Assembly: GCA_045403155.1 (NCBI GenBank)
Contig: JAXIPB010000104.1
Location: 1-64,000, forward strand
Reading direction: 5' to 3'
DNA length: 64,000 nt
From: JAXIPB01 sp045403155
Lineage (GTDB): Bacteria; Actinomycetota; Actinomycetes; Mycobacteriales; Micromonosporaceae
How positions within the stretch are numbered: position 1 is the first letter of the stretch; each line of letters begins with the position of its first letter. The position numbers were made by a program, and so were the translations under genes. Shown here one piece after another: positions 25,274 to 34,803 of this stretch. The notes under the pieces are model-generated. The model did not search any database, was not told where the DNA came from, and saw only the letters and a program-made list of their open reading frames with translations.

Positions 25274-26407
25274 GTGCGCCGCCTCCTGCGTTCGGCCTGG
25301 GACGAGCCAGCGCCGGCTGACCCGCCGGGGCGTTCCTGGTGGGACTGGGCGCTCGTGGGCGTACTGGTGCCGGTCGCGATCCTGGAAGGCCTGCTGCGTC
25401 CCGACCTTCCCGCGCGTGTGGTCACGGTCGTGCTCGTGGCCGCCCTGGCGCCGACCTTGCTGTGGCGGCGGACGAGGCCGCTGCTCATGCTCGCGATCGG
25501 GTTCGGCGCAGGCACGATCGTATCGCTGGCGATCGGTGCCGACCCGGACATGTACACAATGGCCTACCTGCTGCTGCTGCCGTACGCGCTGTTCCGATGG
25601 GGGTCGGGCCGGGCGATTCTCGGCGGGGTTGCGCTCATCATCGGCAAATCCGCGACATCCGTCGCGGCCGGACACCTGGGACTCGGCGACGCGGTCGGTG
25701 GCCTCGTCATCGTCGGCTCGACCTTCGCCCTAGCCGTGGCCCTGCGCTACCGTGCGGCTTCCCGTCGACGTGAGCTGGACCAGGTGCGGTTCCTGGAACG
25801 CGAGCGACTGGCCCGTGACCTGCATGACACCGTCGCGCATCACGTGTCCGCCATGGCCATCCGCGCGCAGGCGGGACTGGCGACGGCCGCGACGCAGCCC
25901 ACCGCGGCAACGGATGCGTTACGCCTGATCGAGGCCGAGGCGTCGCGCGCACTGACGGAGATGCGCACGATGGTCCGGTACCTGCGCGACGACCGGCCGG
26001 CGGCCCTCACACCGAGCCCAAGAATCGCCGACCTCATCCAGCTCGCCCGGCGCCCCCGCACGGGTCCCTGTGTCGAGGTGGAGATCGTCGGCGATGTGGA
26101 TTCCGTGCCGGCGTCCGTGGGGACGGCGGTCTACCGCTTGGCGCAGGAGTCCATCACCAACGCCCGCAGGCACGCTCGTCGAGCCACGCGGATCGCGGTG
26201 CTCGTCGCCGCCGACGACAGCGCGGTACGCCTGCACATCAGCGACGACGGGGAATCGGTCCACGGAGTCCCCGCCGCATCCGGGTTCGGACTGGTCGGCA
26301 TGGCCGAGCGGGCGCGCATGCTCGGCGGGACCTGCGAGGCCGGGCCAAACCCCGATCGTGGGTGGGCCGTCGCCGCGGTTCTACCTCGCACGGGAGCGGT
26401 ACGGTGA
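25274..26407 (+). CDS. Sensor histidine kinase (NarL-type two-component system)
   Basis: 377 residues from GTG 25274, preceded by a TACGAT -10-like box that would make it leaderless; ATG 25193 would add 27 poorly conserved residues. Five or six membrane helices (about 20-160) sense the signal. The HisKA_3 box RLARDLHDTVAHHVSAMAIR has the phospho-acceptor His184. The ATPase part shows YRLAQESITNARRHARRA and DDGES with a GFGLVGMAERARMLGG end. It overlaps the response regulator by GTGA, so the pair is coupled. A DUF2306 membrane protein lies downstream. Confidence 0.92.
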   Translation: MRRLLRSAWDEPAPADPPGRSWWDWALVGVLVPVAILEGLLRPDLPARVVTVVLVAALAPTLLWRRTRPLLMLAIGFGAGTIVSLAIGADPDMYTMAYLLLLPYALFRWGSGRAILGGVALIIGKSATSVAAGHLGLGDAVGGLVIVGSTFALAVALRYRAASRRRELDQVRFLERERLARDLHDTVAHHVSAMAIRAQAGLATAATQPTAATDALRLIEAEASRALTEMRTMVRYLRDDRPAALTPSPRIADLIQLARRPRTGPCVEVEIVGDVDSVPASVGTAVYRLAQESITNARRHARRATRIAVLVAADDSAVRLHISDDGESVHGVPAASGFGLVGMAERARMLGGTCEAGPNPDRGWAVAAVLPRTGAVR

Positions 26408-27063
26408 GCATCCGGGTCCTCGTCGCCGACGACCAGGAGGTGGTGCGGACCGGGCTCACGATGATGCTCAATGCCCAGCACGGGATTGAGGTCGTAGCTG
26501 AGGCGGCCGACGGCCGGGCCGCCGTCGAGATCGCGCGGCGCTTGCGCCCCGACGTCTGCCTGCTCGACATTCGCATGCCGGGACTTGACGGCATCGAGGC
26601 CACCCGGTTGCTCGCCGGGCCAGAGGTCCGCGAACCGCTCGCGGTCGTCGTCATCACGACGTTCGACCTCGACAAGTACGTCTACGGTGCCCTTCGGGCC
26701 GGCGCCCGCGGCTTCCTGCTCAAGGACGCTGGCACCGAGTTGCTCGCTCAGGCGGTCCGTGCGGCCGCCACCGGAGACGCGCTCATCGCGCCGAACGTGA
26801 CCGCGCGGTTGTTGGCTGCATTCGCCAACGCAGGGCCCGCGCCGAAGCCCGCTCAGCCGATCGCCCCGGTCACCGACCGCGAGGAGCAGGTCCTGCTTGC
26901 CGTCGCCGCGGGAAGGACCAACCGGGAGATCGCCGACGACATGTACATCACGCTCAGCACCGTCAAGAGCCACATCGCGAGCCTCATGTCGAAGATCGGT
27001 GCACGCAACCGGGTCGAGATCGCCATCTGGGCGTACGAAACGGGCCGGGTCGGCGACCGGTAG
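26404..27063 (+). CDS. LuxR/NarL-family response regulator
   Basis: 219 residues from GTG 26404, overlapping the kinase stop. The receiver domain starts IRVLVADDQEVVRTGL, with the phospho-acceptor Asp55 in CLLDIRMPGLDG, Thr in ITTFD and Lys in LLKDAG. The C-terminal helix-turn-helix reads TDREEQVLLAVAAGRTNREI and STVKSHIASLMSKIGARNRV. It should be phosphorylated by the kinase at 25274 and bind DNA as a dimer. The nearest plausible target is the DUF2306 gene 160 bases downstream, but no operator is evident. Confidence 0.95.
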   Translation: MSIRVLVADDQEVVRTGLTMMLNAQHGIEVVAEAADGRAAVEIARRLRPDVCLLDIRMPGLDGIEATRLLAGPEVREPLAVVVITTFDLDKYVYGALRAGARGFLLKDAGTELLAQAVRAAATGDALIAPNVTARLLAAFANAGPAPKPAQPIAPVTDREEQVLLAVAAGRTNREIADDMYITLSTVKSHIASLMSKIGARNRVEIAIWAYETGRVGDR

Positions 27064-27222
27064 GCCTGTGTCCTGTGTGGACGCCCGCTGGCCCGCGGCG
27101 CCCCTCGGACCGAAGCTCGATCGCCTCGTACCAAAGAACGACATCGCCGTAGATCCTTCGGCCGGTCGAGTCGAGGCCCGTGGACTGATGAGCCGGGCGG
27201 GGCTTGTGGCCACGATCGAAGC

Positions 27223-27930
27223 ATGACCGATGTGAACGCAAAGGCCGCCGGGAAGCGGCGGGTGTGGCTCGTCCCGGCGGGGCTCATCACGCTCAGCCTC
27301 GTGCCGATGGTGGCTGGCGCAGTGCGAATGACGGAACTGGCCCGGGGTGCGCAGGTGACCGCGGAGAACGAGCGCTTCGTCGAGATGCCGGTGCCCGTCG
27401 TGGTGCACATCATCAGCGCCAGCCTGTATCTCGTGGTCGGGGCGTTCCAATTCCTACCGGGGCTGCGTCGCATGCATTGGCATCGGTTGGCGGGACGGGC
27501 GTTGGTACCGCTGGGAATCGCCGCCGCGATGTCGGGCCTGTGGATGAGCGTGTTCTACGACCTACCTCCGTCCGACGGCGACTTGCTGCGGGCCTTCCGG
27601 CTGTTCTTCGGTACGGGTATGGTTCTCGCGATTCTGCTGGGCCTGGCTGCGGCGTTGCGACGGGACTTCAGGAGCCATCGCGCCTGGATGATGCGCGGCT
27701 ACGCGATCGGTCTGGGCGCCGGAACGCAGGTGTGGACCCTTGTGCCATGGCTGCTCGCGTTCGGGGTACCCGGCGAGTTCGCCCGCGCGATGCTCATGGC
27801 GGCTGGTTGGGTGATCAACCTGGTTGTCGCCGAATGGGTCATCCGATCGCGTCCGCTACGGCAAACCCCGAGCCGTCGCATCGCTCGCCGAGGTGACGCG
27901 TCGAACGCCCGAGTCCTCAGTGGGGCGTGA
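27223..27930 (+). CDS. DUF2306-family membrane protein
   Basis: 235 residues from ATG 27223. The helices include VPAGLITLSLVPMVAGAVR, VVVHIISASLYLVVGAFQFL (with the conserved His) and LRRMHWHRLAGRALVPLGIA, a typical DUF2306 heart with the HR-x-GR motif. FRSHRAWMMRGYAIGLGAGT follows (a second conserved R-x-WMxR block), then two more helices. Seven membrane segments in all fit the family. The function is unknown. Frequent neighbours are two-component systems, as here, so regulation by 25274-27063 is likely but inferred. Confidence 0.88.
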   Translation: MTDVNAKAAGKRRVWLVPAGLITLSLVPMVAGAVRMTELARGAQVTAENERFVEMPVPVVVHIISASLYLVVGAFQFLPGLRRMHWHRLAGRALVPLGIAAAMSGLWMSVFYDLPPSDGDLLRAFRLFFGTGMVLAILLGLAAALRRDFRSHRAWMMRGYAIGLGAGTQVWTLVPWLLAFGVPGEFARAMLMAAGWVINLVVAEWVIRSRPLRQTPSRRIARRGDASNARVLSGA

Positions 27931-27995
27931 GAAGTCGCTATCCAGGCGCTGATAGATTGCGGATTATCCATGGTCGGCGCGAAGTGGAGATTGCA

Positions 27996-28937
27996 ATGGC
28001 AAAGGCGAGGTCACTATCGGCGATTACGGTATTCGTGTTGGTTTCCACCGGAATCGTCGGCGCACCGGTCCAGACTGCGGCCTTGGCGGCCGGTTCGTCG
28101 GTCTGCGACACCTCGACATCGGCGATCGCCGGCCGGCTCCTGTTATCGGAGCCCGGCGACGAGCGAAACGGCGGCAACCGCGAGCCGGACCTCGGCGAAG
28201 TTCATGAGGACCTCCCGGCCTCGGCGAAGGGGAAGGCCGACAAACGGTTCAGGGCGACCGTTCCGGTCTACTTCCACGTCGTGACCGATGGGACCATCGG
28301 CGCGCTCACGGACCAGCAGGTCGCAGCACAGATCGACGTGCTCAACAACACCTACGCCGGCGGCGAGGGCGGTGCCGTGACCGGGTTCAGGTTTGAACTC
28401 GCCGACGTCACCCGAACCGACAACCCTGACTGGTTCTACGCGAACCCGGGCGGCAACTCCGAGCACTCCATGAAGCAGGCCCTGCGTCTGGGCGGCAACG
28501 ACGCGCTCAACGTGTACTCGACTACCGCCGGCGCCTACCTTGGCTGGGCCTACCTGCCGTCGATCGTGACCAAGCCCGGTCAGGCGTACCTGGATGGCGT
28601 CGTCATCGACTGGGAGTCCTGGCTCGGCACGTCAACCACCTACGCCGGTCGCTACGACCAGGGCGAGACCGGCACCCCCGAGGTCGGCCACTGGTTGAAC
28701 CTGGAGCACACGTTCTTCGGCGGATGCAACGCCAAGGGCGACTTCGTTGACGACACGCCCGCCCAGAAGGTGCCGACCAATGGCTGTCCGGAGGGCAAGG
28801 ACACCTGTCGCGAGCCCGGGCTCGACCCGATCCACAACTACATGGACTACTCCTACGACTCCTGCTACACCGAGTTCACCGCCGGCCAGACCCAGCGGAT
28901 GCGGGACGCCTGGCTCTTCTACCGCGCGGCAGCATAG
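27996..28937 (+). CDS. Secreted M43 (pappalysin-type) zinc metalloprotease with a lost His ligand
   Basis: 313 residues from ATG 27996 (GTGGAGA upstream). A signal peptide (SAITVFVLVSTGIVGAPVQT, cleavage near residue 35) leads to a propeptide and the M43 domain: VYFHVVTDG, TGFRFELADVTRTDNPDWF, and LNVYSTTAGAYLGWAYLP. The zinc site reads TPEVGHWLNLEHTF: the first His of HExxH is Pro228 (codon CCC), while Glu229, His232 and His238 remain. The Met-turn is NYMDYSYDSC. Family members need all three His, so this enzyme is probably inactive or altered. CAC to CCC is one base. Confidence 0.88.
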   Translation: MAKARSLSAITVFVLVSTGIVGAPVQTAALAAGSSVCDTSTSAIAGRLLLSEPGDERNGGNREPDLGEVHEDLPASAKGKADKRFRATVPVYFHVVTDGTIGALTDQQVAAQIDVLNNTYAGGEGGAVTGFRFELADVTRTDNPDWFYANPGGNSEHSMKQALRLGGNDALNVYSTTAGAYLGWAYLPSIVTKPGQAYLDGVVIDWESWLGTSTTYAGRYDQGETGTPEVGHWLNLEHTFFGGCNAKGDFVDDTPAQKVPTNGCPEGKDTCREPGLDPIHNYMDYSYDSCYTEFTAGQTQRMRDAWLFYRAAA

Positions 28938-28984
28938 CCGCACCATCAGACCCGGCCGCGGTTTGTCGGCCGCACACGAGAACG

Positions 28985-29010
28985 CCCTCCTGGCAGCGAT
29001 GCCGGGAGGG
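28985..29010 (+). terminator. Hairpin after the metalloprotease gene
   Basis: CCCTCCTGGC and GCCGGGAGGG pair across a 6-base loop (one T-G pair), about 50 bases after the stop codon at 28935-28937. No T tract follows, which is usual for actinomycetes. The rest of the 300-base gap up to 29234 holds no gene. Confidence 0.6.
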
Positions 29011-29234
29011 TTCGTGCTGGTCAATATATGCAGGGTTGCACGTGCCTCGAGCCAGGTGATGAGTCCCTGACCAGCAGTCTTGTGGTCGCTGCGCGCTGCG
29101 CTTGCGTATCCATTTGTCGATGCCGATACTGACTACATCGTTCGTAAGGAATGCGCCGCCAACAAACCCGCGGTGCGTCCTCCAGCGTCCACACGGGGCT
29201 CACCCCCGGTCCCATGACTCTCGAGGAGGAGACA

Positions 29235-30113
29235 GTGAGATTCAAGTACAACAATCCGAGGGGGCGAGTCGTTCGACTGCTCGCTGCTACCGTCGGTGCG
29301 GTCGTCGTCAGTGTGTTCGTCCTGCCGACCAGCGCGACGTCGTCGCCTCAGGACTACAGCGCCACTCAGCTTTCCTCCGTGAGTAACGCGGTAACGGAGT
29401 CAGGCGTCGAGGGCATCGCTTGGTACGTAGACACCGCCGCCCACCGCGTAGTCGTCACCGCCGACAGCAGCGTCTCCGCCCGCGAGATCGCGACGCTCAG
29501 GCGCGCTGCCGGCGTCAACGCAGGTGCCCTCCGGATCCAGCGTGCGGCCGGCGTGTTCAGCCCCCTGCTTTCGGCCGGTGACGCCATCTACGGCGGTAAG
29601 TACCGTTGCTCGCTTGGCTTCAACGTGGTTAGCGGCAGCACGTACTACTTCCTCACCGCCGGGCACTGCGGAAAACTGGCCAGCACCTGGTACACCAACT
29701 CCGGCCACACCACGCTCATCGGCCCGACCGTCAATTTCAGCTTCCCGGGCAATGACTACGCGCTGGTCCGCTACGACAACCTCTCCCTCAGTCACCCCGG
29801 CGGGTTCAGCGTCGGCGACGCCTTTGTCGGGGAACGTGTGACGCGTGATGGGTCCACAACCGGAATCCACACTGGAACCGTGACCGCACTCGACGTCACG
29901 GTCCGTTATGTCGGCCACCCCGGCGGCAAAGTGAGCGGCTTGATCCAGACCAACGTGTGCGCGGAGCCCGGCGACTCTGGCGGTGCGCTCTACGATGGCA
30001 GTACAGCGCTAGGCCTCACCTCCGGCGGTAGCGGCAACTGCTCGAGCGGCGGCACAACCTTCTTCCAGCCCGTTCGCGAAGCGGCCAACACGTACGGCGT
30101 GACCATCTACTGA
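29235..30113 (+). CDS. Secreted trypsin-like serine protease (S1E, streptogrisin-type)
   Basis: 292 residues from GTG 29235, chosen for its GAGGAGGAG RBS rather than starts further upstream. A long basic signal peptide (RGRVVRLLAATVGAVVVSVF) is followed by a propeptide of about 85 residues and the mature protease starting near AGDAIYGGKYRCSLGF. The triad is His144 (TAGHC), Asp174 (GNDYALVRY) and Ser248 (PGDSGGAL), with cysteines placed for the usual disulfides. It belongs to the alpha-lytic/streptogrisin group of extracellular scavenging proteases. A strong terminator follows. Confidence 0.95.
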   Translation: MRFKYNNPRGRVVRLLAATVGAVVVSVFVLPTSATSSPQDYSATQLSSVSNAVTESGVEGIAWYVDTAAHRVVVTADSSVSAREIATLRRAAGVNAGALRIQRAAGVFSPLLSAGDAIYGGKYRCSLGFNVVSGSTYYFLTAGHCGKLASTWYTNSGHTTLIGPTVNFSFPGNDYALVRYDNLSLSHPGGFSVGDAFVGERVTRDGSTTGIHTGTVTALDVTVRYVGHPGGKVSGLIQTNVCAEPGDSGGALYDGSTALGLTSGGSGNCSSGGTTFFQPVREAANTYGVTIY

Positions 30114-30120
30114 TCCACTC

Positions 30121-30163
30121 GGCGGCCCGGCCGACAGCCTGCTAGTTCTGCGGCCGGGCCGCC
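30121..30163. terminator. Perfect 13-bp hairpin between convergent genes
   Basis: GGCGGCCCGGCCG (30121-30133) pairs exactly with CGGCCGGGCCGCC (30151-30163) across 17 bases. It lies eight bases after the protease stop and faces the ABC exporter operon from the other side, so it may stop both transcripts. Confidence 0.75.
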
Positions 30164-30322
30164 GCCAATTCTTCTGCGGCTCGGTCGCGACGCCCGCGGC
30201 CACGGCGCCGAGTGACGCCGGACCCAAGCAGCAGTGTTCGACGGACATTAGGGACCGACCGCGGAAACGCCGCAGGCATGGGCATGACGGGGACCTTGAA
30301 TCCGTCCGCCCCACGTGACGAC

Positions 30323-32425
30323 TCAGGTCCGGCGCCTCGCCATCGCCGCGGCCACGCCCATGGGCGCTGCCGGCGCCGCGTCCTCCTCGTCGATCGCCGG
30401 CGCCGCGAACTGGGCCTCGTAGAGACGCTGGTAGGCGCCGCCCGCCGACACTAGTTCACCATGGGTGCCCTGTTCGACGATCTGGCCATGCTCCATCACC
30501 AGGATCAGCTCCGCATCGCGGATCGTCGAGAGCCTGTGCGCAATGACAAAGCTGGTTCGGTTCGATCGCAGCGCCGCCATGGCGCGCTGCACGAGCACCT
30601 CCGTGCGAGTGTCGACGGAGCTCGTCGCCTCGTCGAGTATGAGCAGCGACGGGTTCGCCAGGAATGCCCTGGCGATCGTGATGAGCTGCTTCTCGCCGGC
30701 GCTGATGTTACTCGCGTCGTCGTCGATGACGGTGTCGTAGCCGTTGGGGAGGCTATGCACGAAGCGGTCGACGTACGCCGCCGTCGCGGCCGCGACGATT
30801 TCCTCCTCCGCCGCGTCGGGCCGCCCATAGGCGATGTTCTCGCGGATCGTTCCGTGAAACAGCCAGCTGTCCTGCAGCACCATGCCAATCTGGCCACGCA
30901 GATCAGCGCGGCGCATTGCCGTGATGTCGACACCGTCGATGCCGATGTGGCCAGCGTCGAGTTCGTAGAACCTCATGATGAGGTTGACCAGTGTGGTCTT
31001 CCCGGCGCCGGTCGGTCCAACGATCGCCACCGTGTGCCCCGGCCTCGCGACCAGCGACAGGTCCTCGATCAATGGGGAGTCCGGGGCGTAGCTGAACGAG
31101 ATGTGGTCGAACTCGACTCGCCCGGTCTGTTCCGTCGGCCGCGCGGGCTGGAATGGATCTGGCGTCTGCTCCTGCGCGTCGAGCAGGTCGAAGACACGCT
31201 CGGCAGAGGCGACACCCGACTGGAGCAGGTTGGCCATCGACGCGATCTGCGTCAGCGGCTGCGTGAACTGTCGCGAGTACTGGATGAACGCCTGCACGTC
31301 ACCGAGGCTGACCGCCCCCGACGCGACCCGCAGGCCACCCACGACGGCCACGGCGACGTAGCTTAGATTCCCGATGAACATCATCGCCGGCATGATCGTG
31401 CCCGAGATGAACTGCGCCCCGAAGCTCGCCTTGAACAGCTGATCGTTCTTCGACCCGAACGCGGCGGCGACCTCCCGCTGACGACCGAATACCTTGACCA
31501 ACTCGTGGCCGGTGAAGGCCTCCTCGATGTGGGCGTTGAGCGCGCCGGTGTGGGCCCACTGGGCGATGAACTGCCGCTGCGACCGCTTGGCGATCTGCTT
31601 GGTGACCCATATCGACAGCGGTACGGCGACGAGTGCGATCAGGCTCAGCAACGGCGAGATCGTGAACATCATCGCCAACACACCGATCACGGTCAGCACC
31701 GACGTCAGAAGCTGGCTGAGCGTCTGCTGCAAGCTCTGGCCGATGTTGTCGATGTCGTTGGTCACCCGACTCAACAGCTCGCCGCGCGGCTGCTTGTCGA
31801 AGTACGGCAAGGGCAGCCGGTTGAGCTTGTCCTCGACATCGGAGCGGAGTCGCTTGATGGCCGACTGGACGACGCCGGTCAGCACGTAGCCCTGCAGCCA
31901 CATCAGCACGCTGGCGCCGACGAAGAGCCAAATCGCCAGCATGACGACCTGGCCGAGCGCTGTGAAGTCGATGCCCTGGCCCGGTATGACGTCCATCCGC
32001 GCGAGCATGTCGGCGTAGTTGCCGTTGCCCGATGCCCGCGCGCCGGCCACAGCCTGGTCGAGCGTGATGCCCATCGGCAGTTGGCGGCCGATGATGCCCT
32101 CGAAGATGATGTCCGTTGCCCGGCCGAGGATCTTCGGCACGACGACCGACAGGCTCACGCTGGCAACCGCGAGCGCAATAACAAGAGCGAGCTGCGTCCA
32201 GTAGGGCTGCAGGCGACGCATCAGGCGCAAGGCCGACGGTCCGAAGTTCATGGACCTCTCGGTCGGCATGCCCGCCGCCATCCAAGGTGGACCGCCGCCG
32301 GTGCGCCGCCCCGCGGGCGGTAGCCGGCTCGGCACGGTCTGCGTCTGGGGGACGGCGTCGAGCTTGGCCGTGGCGCCCGTGGGGTTGGCCGGCTGGTGTC
32401 CGTCGCCGCTGCGGTTCTCGGTCAT
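30323..32425 (-). CDS. ABC exporter half-transporter, second subunit
   Basis: 700 residues from ATG 32425, overlapping the partner's stop by ATGA. A Pro-rich N-terminal tail of about 60 residues precedes six membrane helices (about 70-395, including QLALVIALAVASVSLSVVVP). The ATPase then follows with IVGPTGAGKTTLVNLIMRFY (Walker A), the Q-loop VLQDSWLFHG, the signature NISAGEKQLITIARAFL (degenerate: SAGEK for SGGQ), Walker B SLLILDEATSSVD and the H-loop VIAHRLST. It pairs with the 577-residue subunit in a heterodimeric multidrug-type exporter. The substrate is unknown, and control is by the TetR gene at the operon start. Confidence 0.93.
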   Translation of the reverse strand: MTENRSGDGHQPANPTGATAKLDAVPQTQTVPSRLPPAGRRTGGGPPWMAAGMPTERSMNFGPSALRLMRRLQPYWTQLALVIALAVASVSLSVVVPKILGRATDIIFEGIIGRQLPMGITLDQAVAGARASGNGNYADMLARMDVIPGQGIDFTALGQVVMLAIWLFVGASVLMWLQGYVLTGVVQSAIKRLRSDVEDKLNRLPLPYFDKQPRGELLSRVTNDIDNIGQSLQQTLSQLLTSVLTVIGVLAMMFTISPLLSLIALVAVPLSIWVTKQIAKRSQRQFIAQWAHTGALNAHIEEAFTGHELVKVFGRQREVAAAFGSKNDQLFKASFGAQFISGTIMPAMMFIGNLSYVAVAVVGGLRVASGAVSLGDVQAFIQYSRQFTQPLTQIASMANLLQSGVASAERVFDLLDAQEQTPDPFQPARPTEQTGRVEFDHISFSYAPDSPLIEDLSLVARPGHTVAIVGPTGAGKTTLVNLIMRFYELDAGHIGIDGVDITAMRRADLRGQIGMVLQDSWLFHGTIRENIAYGRPDAAEEEIVAAATAAYVDRFVHSLPNGYDTVIDDDASNISAGEKQLITIARAFLANPSLLILDEATSSVDTRTEVLVQRAMAALRSNRTSFVIAHRLSTIRDAELILVMEHGQIVEQGTHGELVSAGGAYQRLYEAQFAAPAIDEEDAAPAAPMGVAAAMARRRT

Positions 32426-34155
32426 GCCACAGCCCCCACCGTCAGCTGGGACTGCACGATTTCCGCGTAGGTCGGACAGGTCTCGAGCAGTTCTTCGTGC
32501 CGACCAACACCGACCACGACGCCGTCCTCGAGCACGAGGATCTGGTCGGCGTCGAGGATCGTCGAGACGCGTTGCGCCACGATGACGACGGCGGCTTCGG
32601 CCACGACCGGCCGCAGCGCCGCTCGGAGTCTGGCGTCGGTGCCGAGGTCGAGCGCGGAGAACGAGTCGTCGAAGAGGTAAATGGCCGGTTGATGTACGAG
32701 TGCCCGCGCGATGGCGAGGCGCTGCCGTTGGCCGCCCGAGACGTTGGTGCCGCCCTGGGCGATGGGCGCGTCCAGCCCGCCGGGCATGGTCTCGACGAAG
32801 TCGCGCGCCTGGGCGATGTCCAGCGCCCGCCACAACTCGTCGTCAGAGGCGTCCGGGTTGCCGTACCGGAGGTTGGTCGCGACGGTGCCGGAGAAGAGGT
32901 ACGGCTTCTGCGGTACCAGCCCTATCCGGCTCCACAGCTCGTCCATGTCGTGCTCGCGCACGTCCACGCCATCGACGAGGACCGCACCACCCGTCACGTC
33001 GAAGAGCCGCGGAATCAACGAAAGCAATGTAGTCTTGCCGGCGCCCGTGCTCCCGATAACCGCGGCGGTCTCGCCGGCGCCGACACGAAAGCCGATGTCC
33101 CGCAGCACTGGCTTTTCCGCCCCGGGATATTGGAAAGTGACCCCGCGCAACTCCAGCTCGCCAGGACCGCGCACAACCACGGCGGGCCGGGCGGGCGGCC
33201 GTACGGACGACTCGGTGCCGAGCACCTCGGCGATGCGCTCGGCGCAGACTGCGGCGCGCGGCACCATCATGAGCATGAAGGTCGCCATCATGACCGACAT
33301 GAGGATCTGCACGAGGTATTGCAGGAAAGCTGTGAGCGCGCCGATCTGCAGCTCACCCGCGTCGATCCGACCGGCGCCGAACCAGAGGACCGCGACACTT
33401 GAGGCGTTGAACACAAGCATGACTACGGGGAAGATCAGAGACATCAGGCGTCCGGCGCGCAGTGCGGTCTGAGTCAGGTCCGAATTGGCCTTGTCGAAGC
33501 GATTGACCTCGTACGGCTCGCGCACGAAAGCCCGAACCACCCGGATGCCGCCTATCTGCTCGCGCAGCACCTGGTTAACCCGGTCGATGCGCTCCTGCAT
33601 AAGGCGGAACTGCGGCATCATCTGGCGGATTATGAGACCGACGGCGAGCACCATCGCCGGCACGGCCACGACCACCAGCCAGGACAGCCCGACGTCCTCC
33701 CGCAGCGCCATGATGATGCCGCCGACACACATGATCGGCGCGGCGACGAGCATGGTGCAGGTCATCACCACGAGCATCTGCACCTGCTGTACGTCGTTGG
33801 TCGTACGGGTGATCAGGGACGGCGCGCCGAACTTGGCGACCTCCCGGCCAGAGAACTCACCGACCCGGGCGAAGATGGCCCCACGCAGATCCCGGCCGAA
33901 CGACATCGCCGCGCGGGATCCATAGTAGACAGCCGCGATGGAGCTCACGATCTGCGCGATGGTGACCAGTAGCATCATGCCACCGGCTCGCATGATGTAA
34001 CCGGTGTCGCCCTTGGCGACGCCGTCGTCGATGATGGCGCCATTGAGACTCGGCAGGTAGAGCATCGCTATCGTGCCGACCAACGTGAGCCCCACGACAA
34101 TCGTGAGATCCCTGCGGTAGGGCTGCAGGTACAGTCGGAGCAGTCGAGTCAGCAC
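32422..34155 (-). CDS. ABC exporter half-transporter, first subunit
   Basis: 577 residues. Six membrane helices (about 1-320, starting LLRLYLQPYRRDLTIVVGLT) and an ATPase with VIGSTGAGKTTLLSLIPRLF, the Q-loop VPQKPYLFSG, the full signature TNVSGGQRQRLAIARALV, Walker B IYLFDDSFSALD and VAQRVST in place of the H-loop His. The Walker B glutamate is replaced (LFDDS) and the H-loop His is Gln, so this is the degenerate site, complementary to the canonical one in the partner. That asymmetry is normal for heterodimeric exporters. It follows the TetR gene by 3 bases. Confidence 0.93.
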   Translation of the reverse strand: MLTRLLRLYLQPYRRDLTIVVGLTLVGTIAMLYLPSLNGAIIDDGVAKGDTGYIMRAGGMMLLVTIAQIVSSIAAVYYGSRAAMSFGRDLRGAIFARVGEFSGREVAKFGAPSLITRTTNDVQQVQMLVVMTCTMLVAAPIMCVGGIIMALREDVGLSWLVVVAVPAMVLAVGLIIRQMMPQFRLMQERIDRVNQVLREQIGGIRVVRAFVREPYEVNRFDKANSDLTQTALRAGRLMSLIFPVVMLVFNASSVAVLWFGAGRIDAGELQIGALTAFLQYLVQILMSVMMATFMLMMVPRAAVCAERIAEVLGTESSVRPPARPAVVVRGPGELELRGVTFQYPGAEKPVLRDIGFRVGAGETAAVIGSTGAGKTTLLSLIPRLFDVTGGAVLVDGVDVREHDMDELWSRIGLVPQKPYLFSGTVATNLRYGNPDASDDELWRALDIAQARDFVETMPGGLDAPIAQGGTNVSGGQRQRLAIARALVHQPAIYLFDDSFSALDLGTDARLRAALRPVVAEAAVVIVAQRVSTILDADQILVLEDGVVVGVGRHEELLETCPTYAEIVQSQLTVGAVA

Positions 34156-34158
34156 GGA

Positions 34159-34797
34159 TTAGCCCTTCTTACGTGTGTGATGCTCGGTGTCGGGACGCCG
34201 ACGGACCCCGTCGAGTAGGAGGTCGGCGATCTCCTCGGGGGTGAGCAGCCGGTTGTCGGTGATCATGGGGTGGGAACCAGAGAAGGTGATCAGCCGCAGC
34301 AGCCGGACGACCTCCGACACCGGACAGCGGAACTGGTCGTGGTCGGGCTCGAGTATCTGCTCGATCCGGTTGAGAATGCTCGCGTGATGGGGTTGCTTGT
34401 CGCGGCGACGCCGCTCGACCTCGGGCGGCGGTTCACTCATCCCGAGCACCATCATCAGCGTGAAGACCAGCTGTAGCCGGCGCTGGAGGACGGCGGCGAC
34501 GGCGACGACGCGCTCCCGCAGCGACGCTTCGGGGTCGATTCCATCCAGCTCGGCCAGCGCCGGCACAGGGTCGAACGCCGCCTTGATGGCGTCCGAGATC
34601 AGTTCTTCCTTCATCTTGAAGGCGCGGAAGATGGTGCCCTCGGCCACGCCGGCCGCCTCCGCGATCTGTTTGGTGGTCACCCTTCGGCCGTACTGGCACA
34701 GCAGGGGAATCGTCGCCACCACGAGCGACGCGCGGCGATCCTCCGGCGGCAATGGCTGGGCGCGACCGGTCGGTCCGGCACTACGGGACGTCGGCAC
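34159..34797 (-). CDS. TetR-family repressor of the ABC exporter operon
   Basis: 212 residues from GTG 34797. The frame is open to 34827, but that reads through the operator and -10 box. The helix-turn-helix shows RVTTKQIAEAAGVAEGTIFR and AFKMKEELISDAIKAAF. The C-terminal ligand domain is all-helical. It is the first gene of an operon with the two exporter subunits and sits behind an inverted repeat, so it most likely represses all three until a toxic ligand binds. Confidence 0.9.
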   Translation of the reverse strand: MPTSRSAGPTGRAQPLPPEDRRASLVVATIPLLCQYGRRVTTKQIAEAAGVAEGTIFRAFKMKEELISDAIKAAFDPVPALAELDGIDPEASLRERVVAVAAVLQRRLQLVFTLMMVLGMSEPPPEVERRRRDKQPHHASILNRIEQILEPDHDQFRCPVSEVVRLLRLITFSGSHPMITDNRLLTPEEIADLLLDGVRRRPDTEHHTRKKG

Positions 34798-34803
34798 ACG
34801 ACG

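Noticed and set aside
32426..32833. N-terminal extension of the ABC exporter subunit
   Set aside because: It overlaps the coding end of the partner subunit; ATG 32425 gives the usual ATGA coupling.
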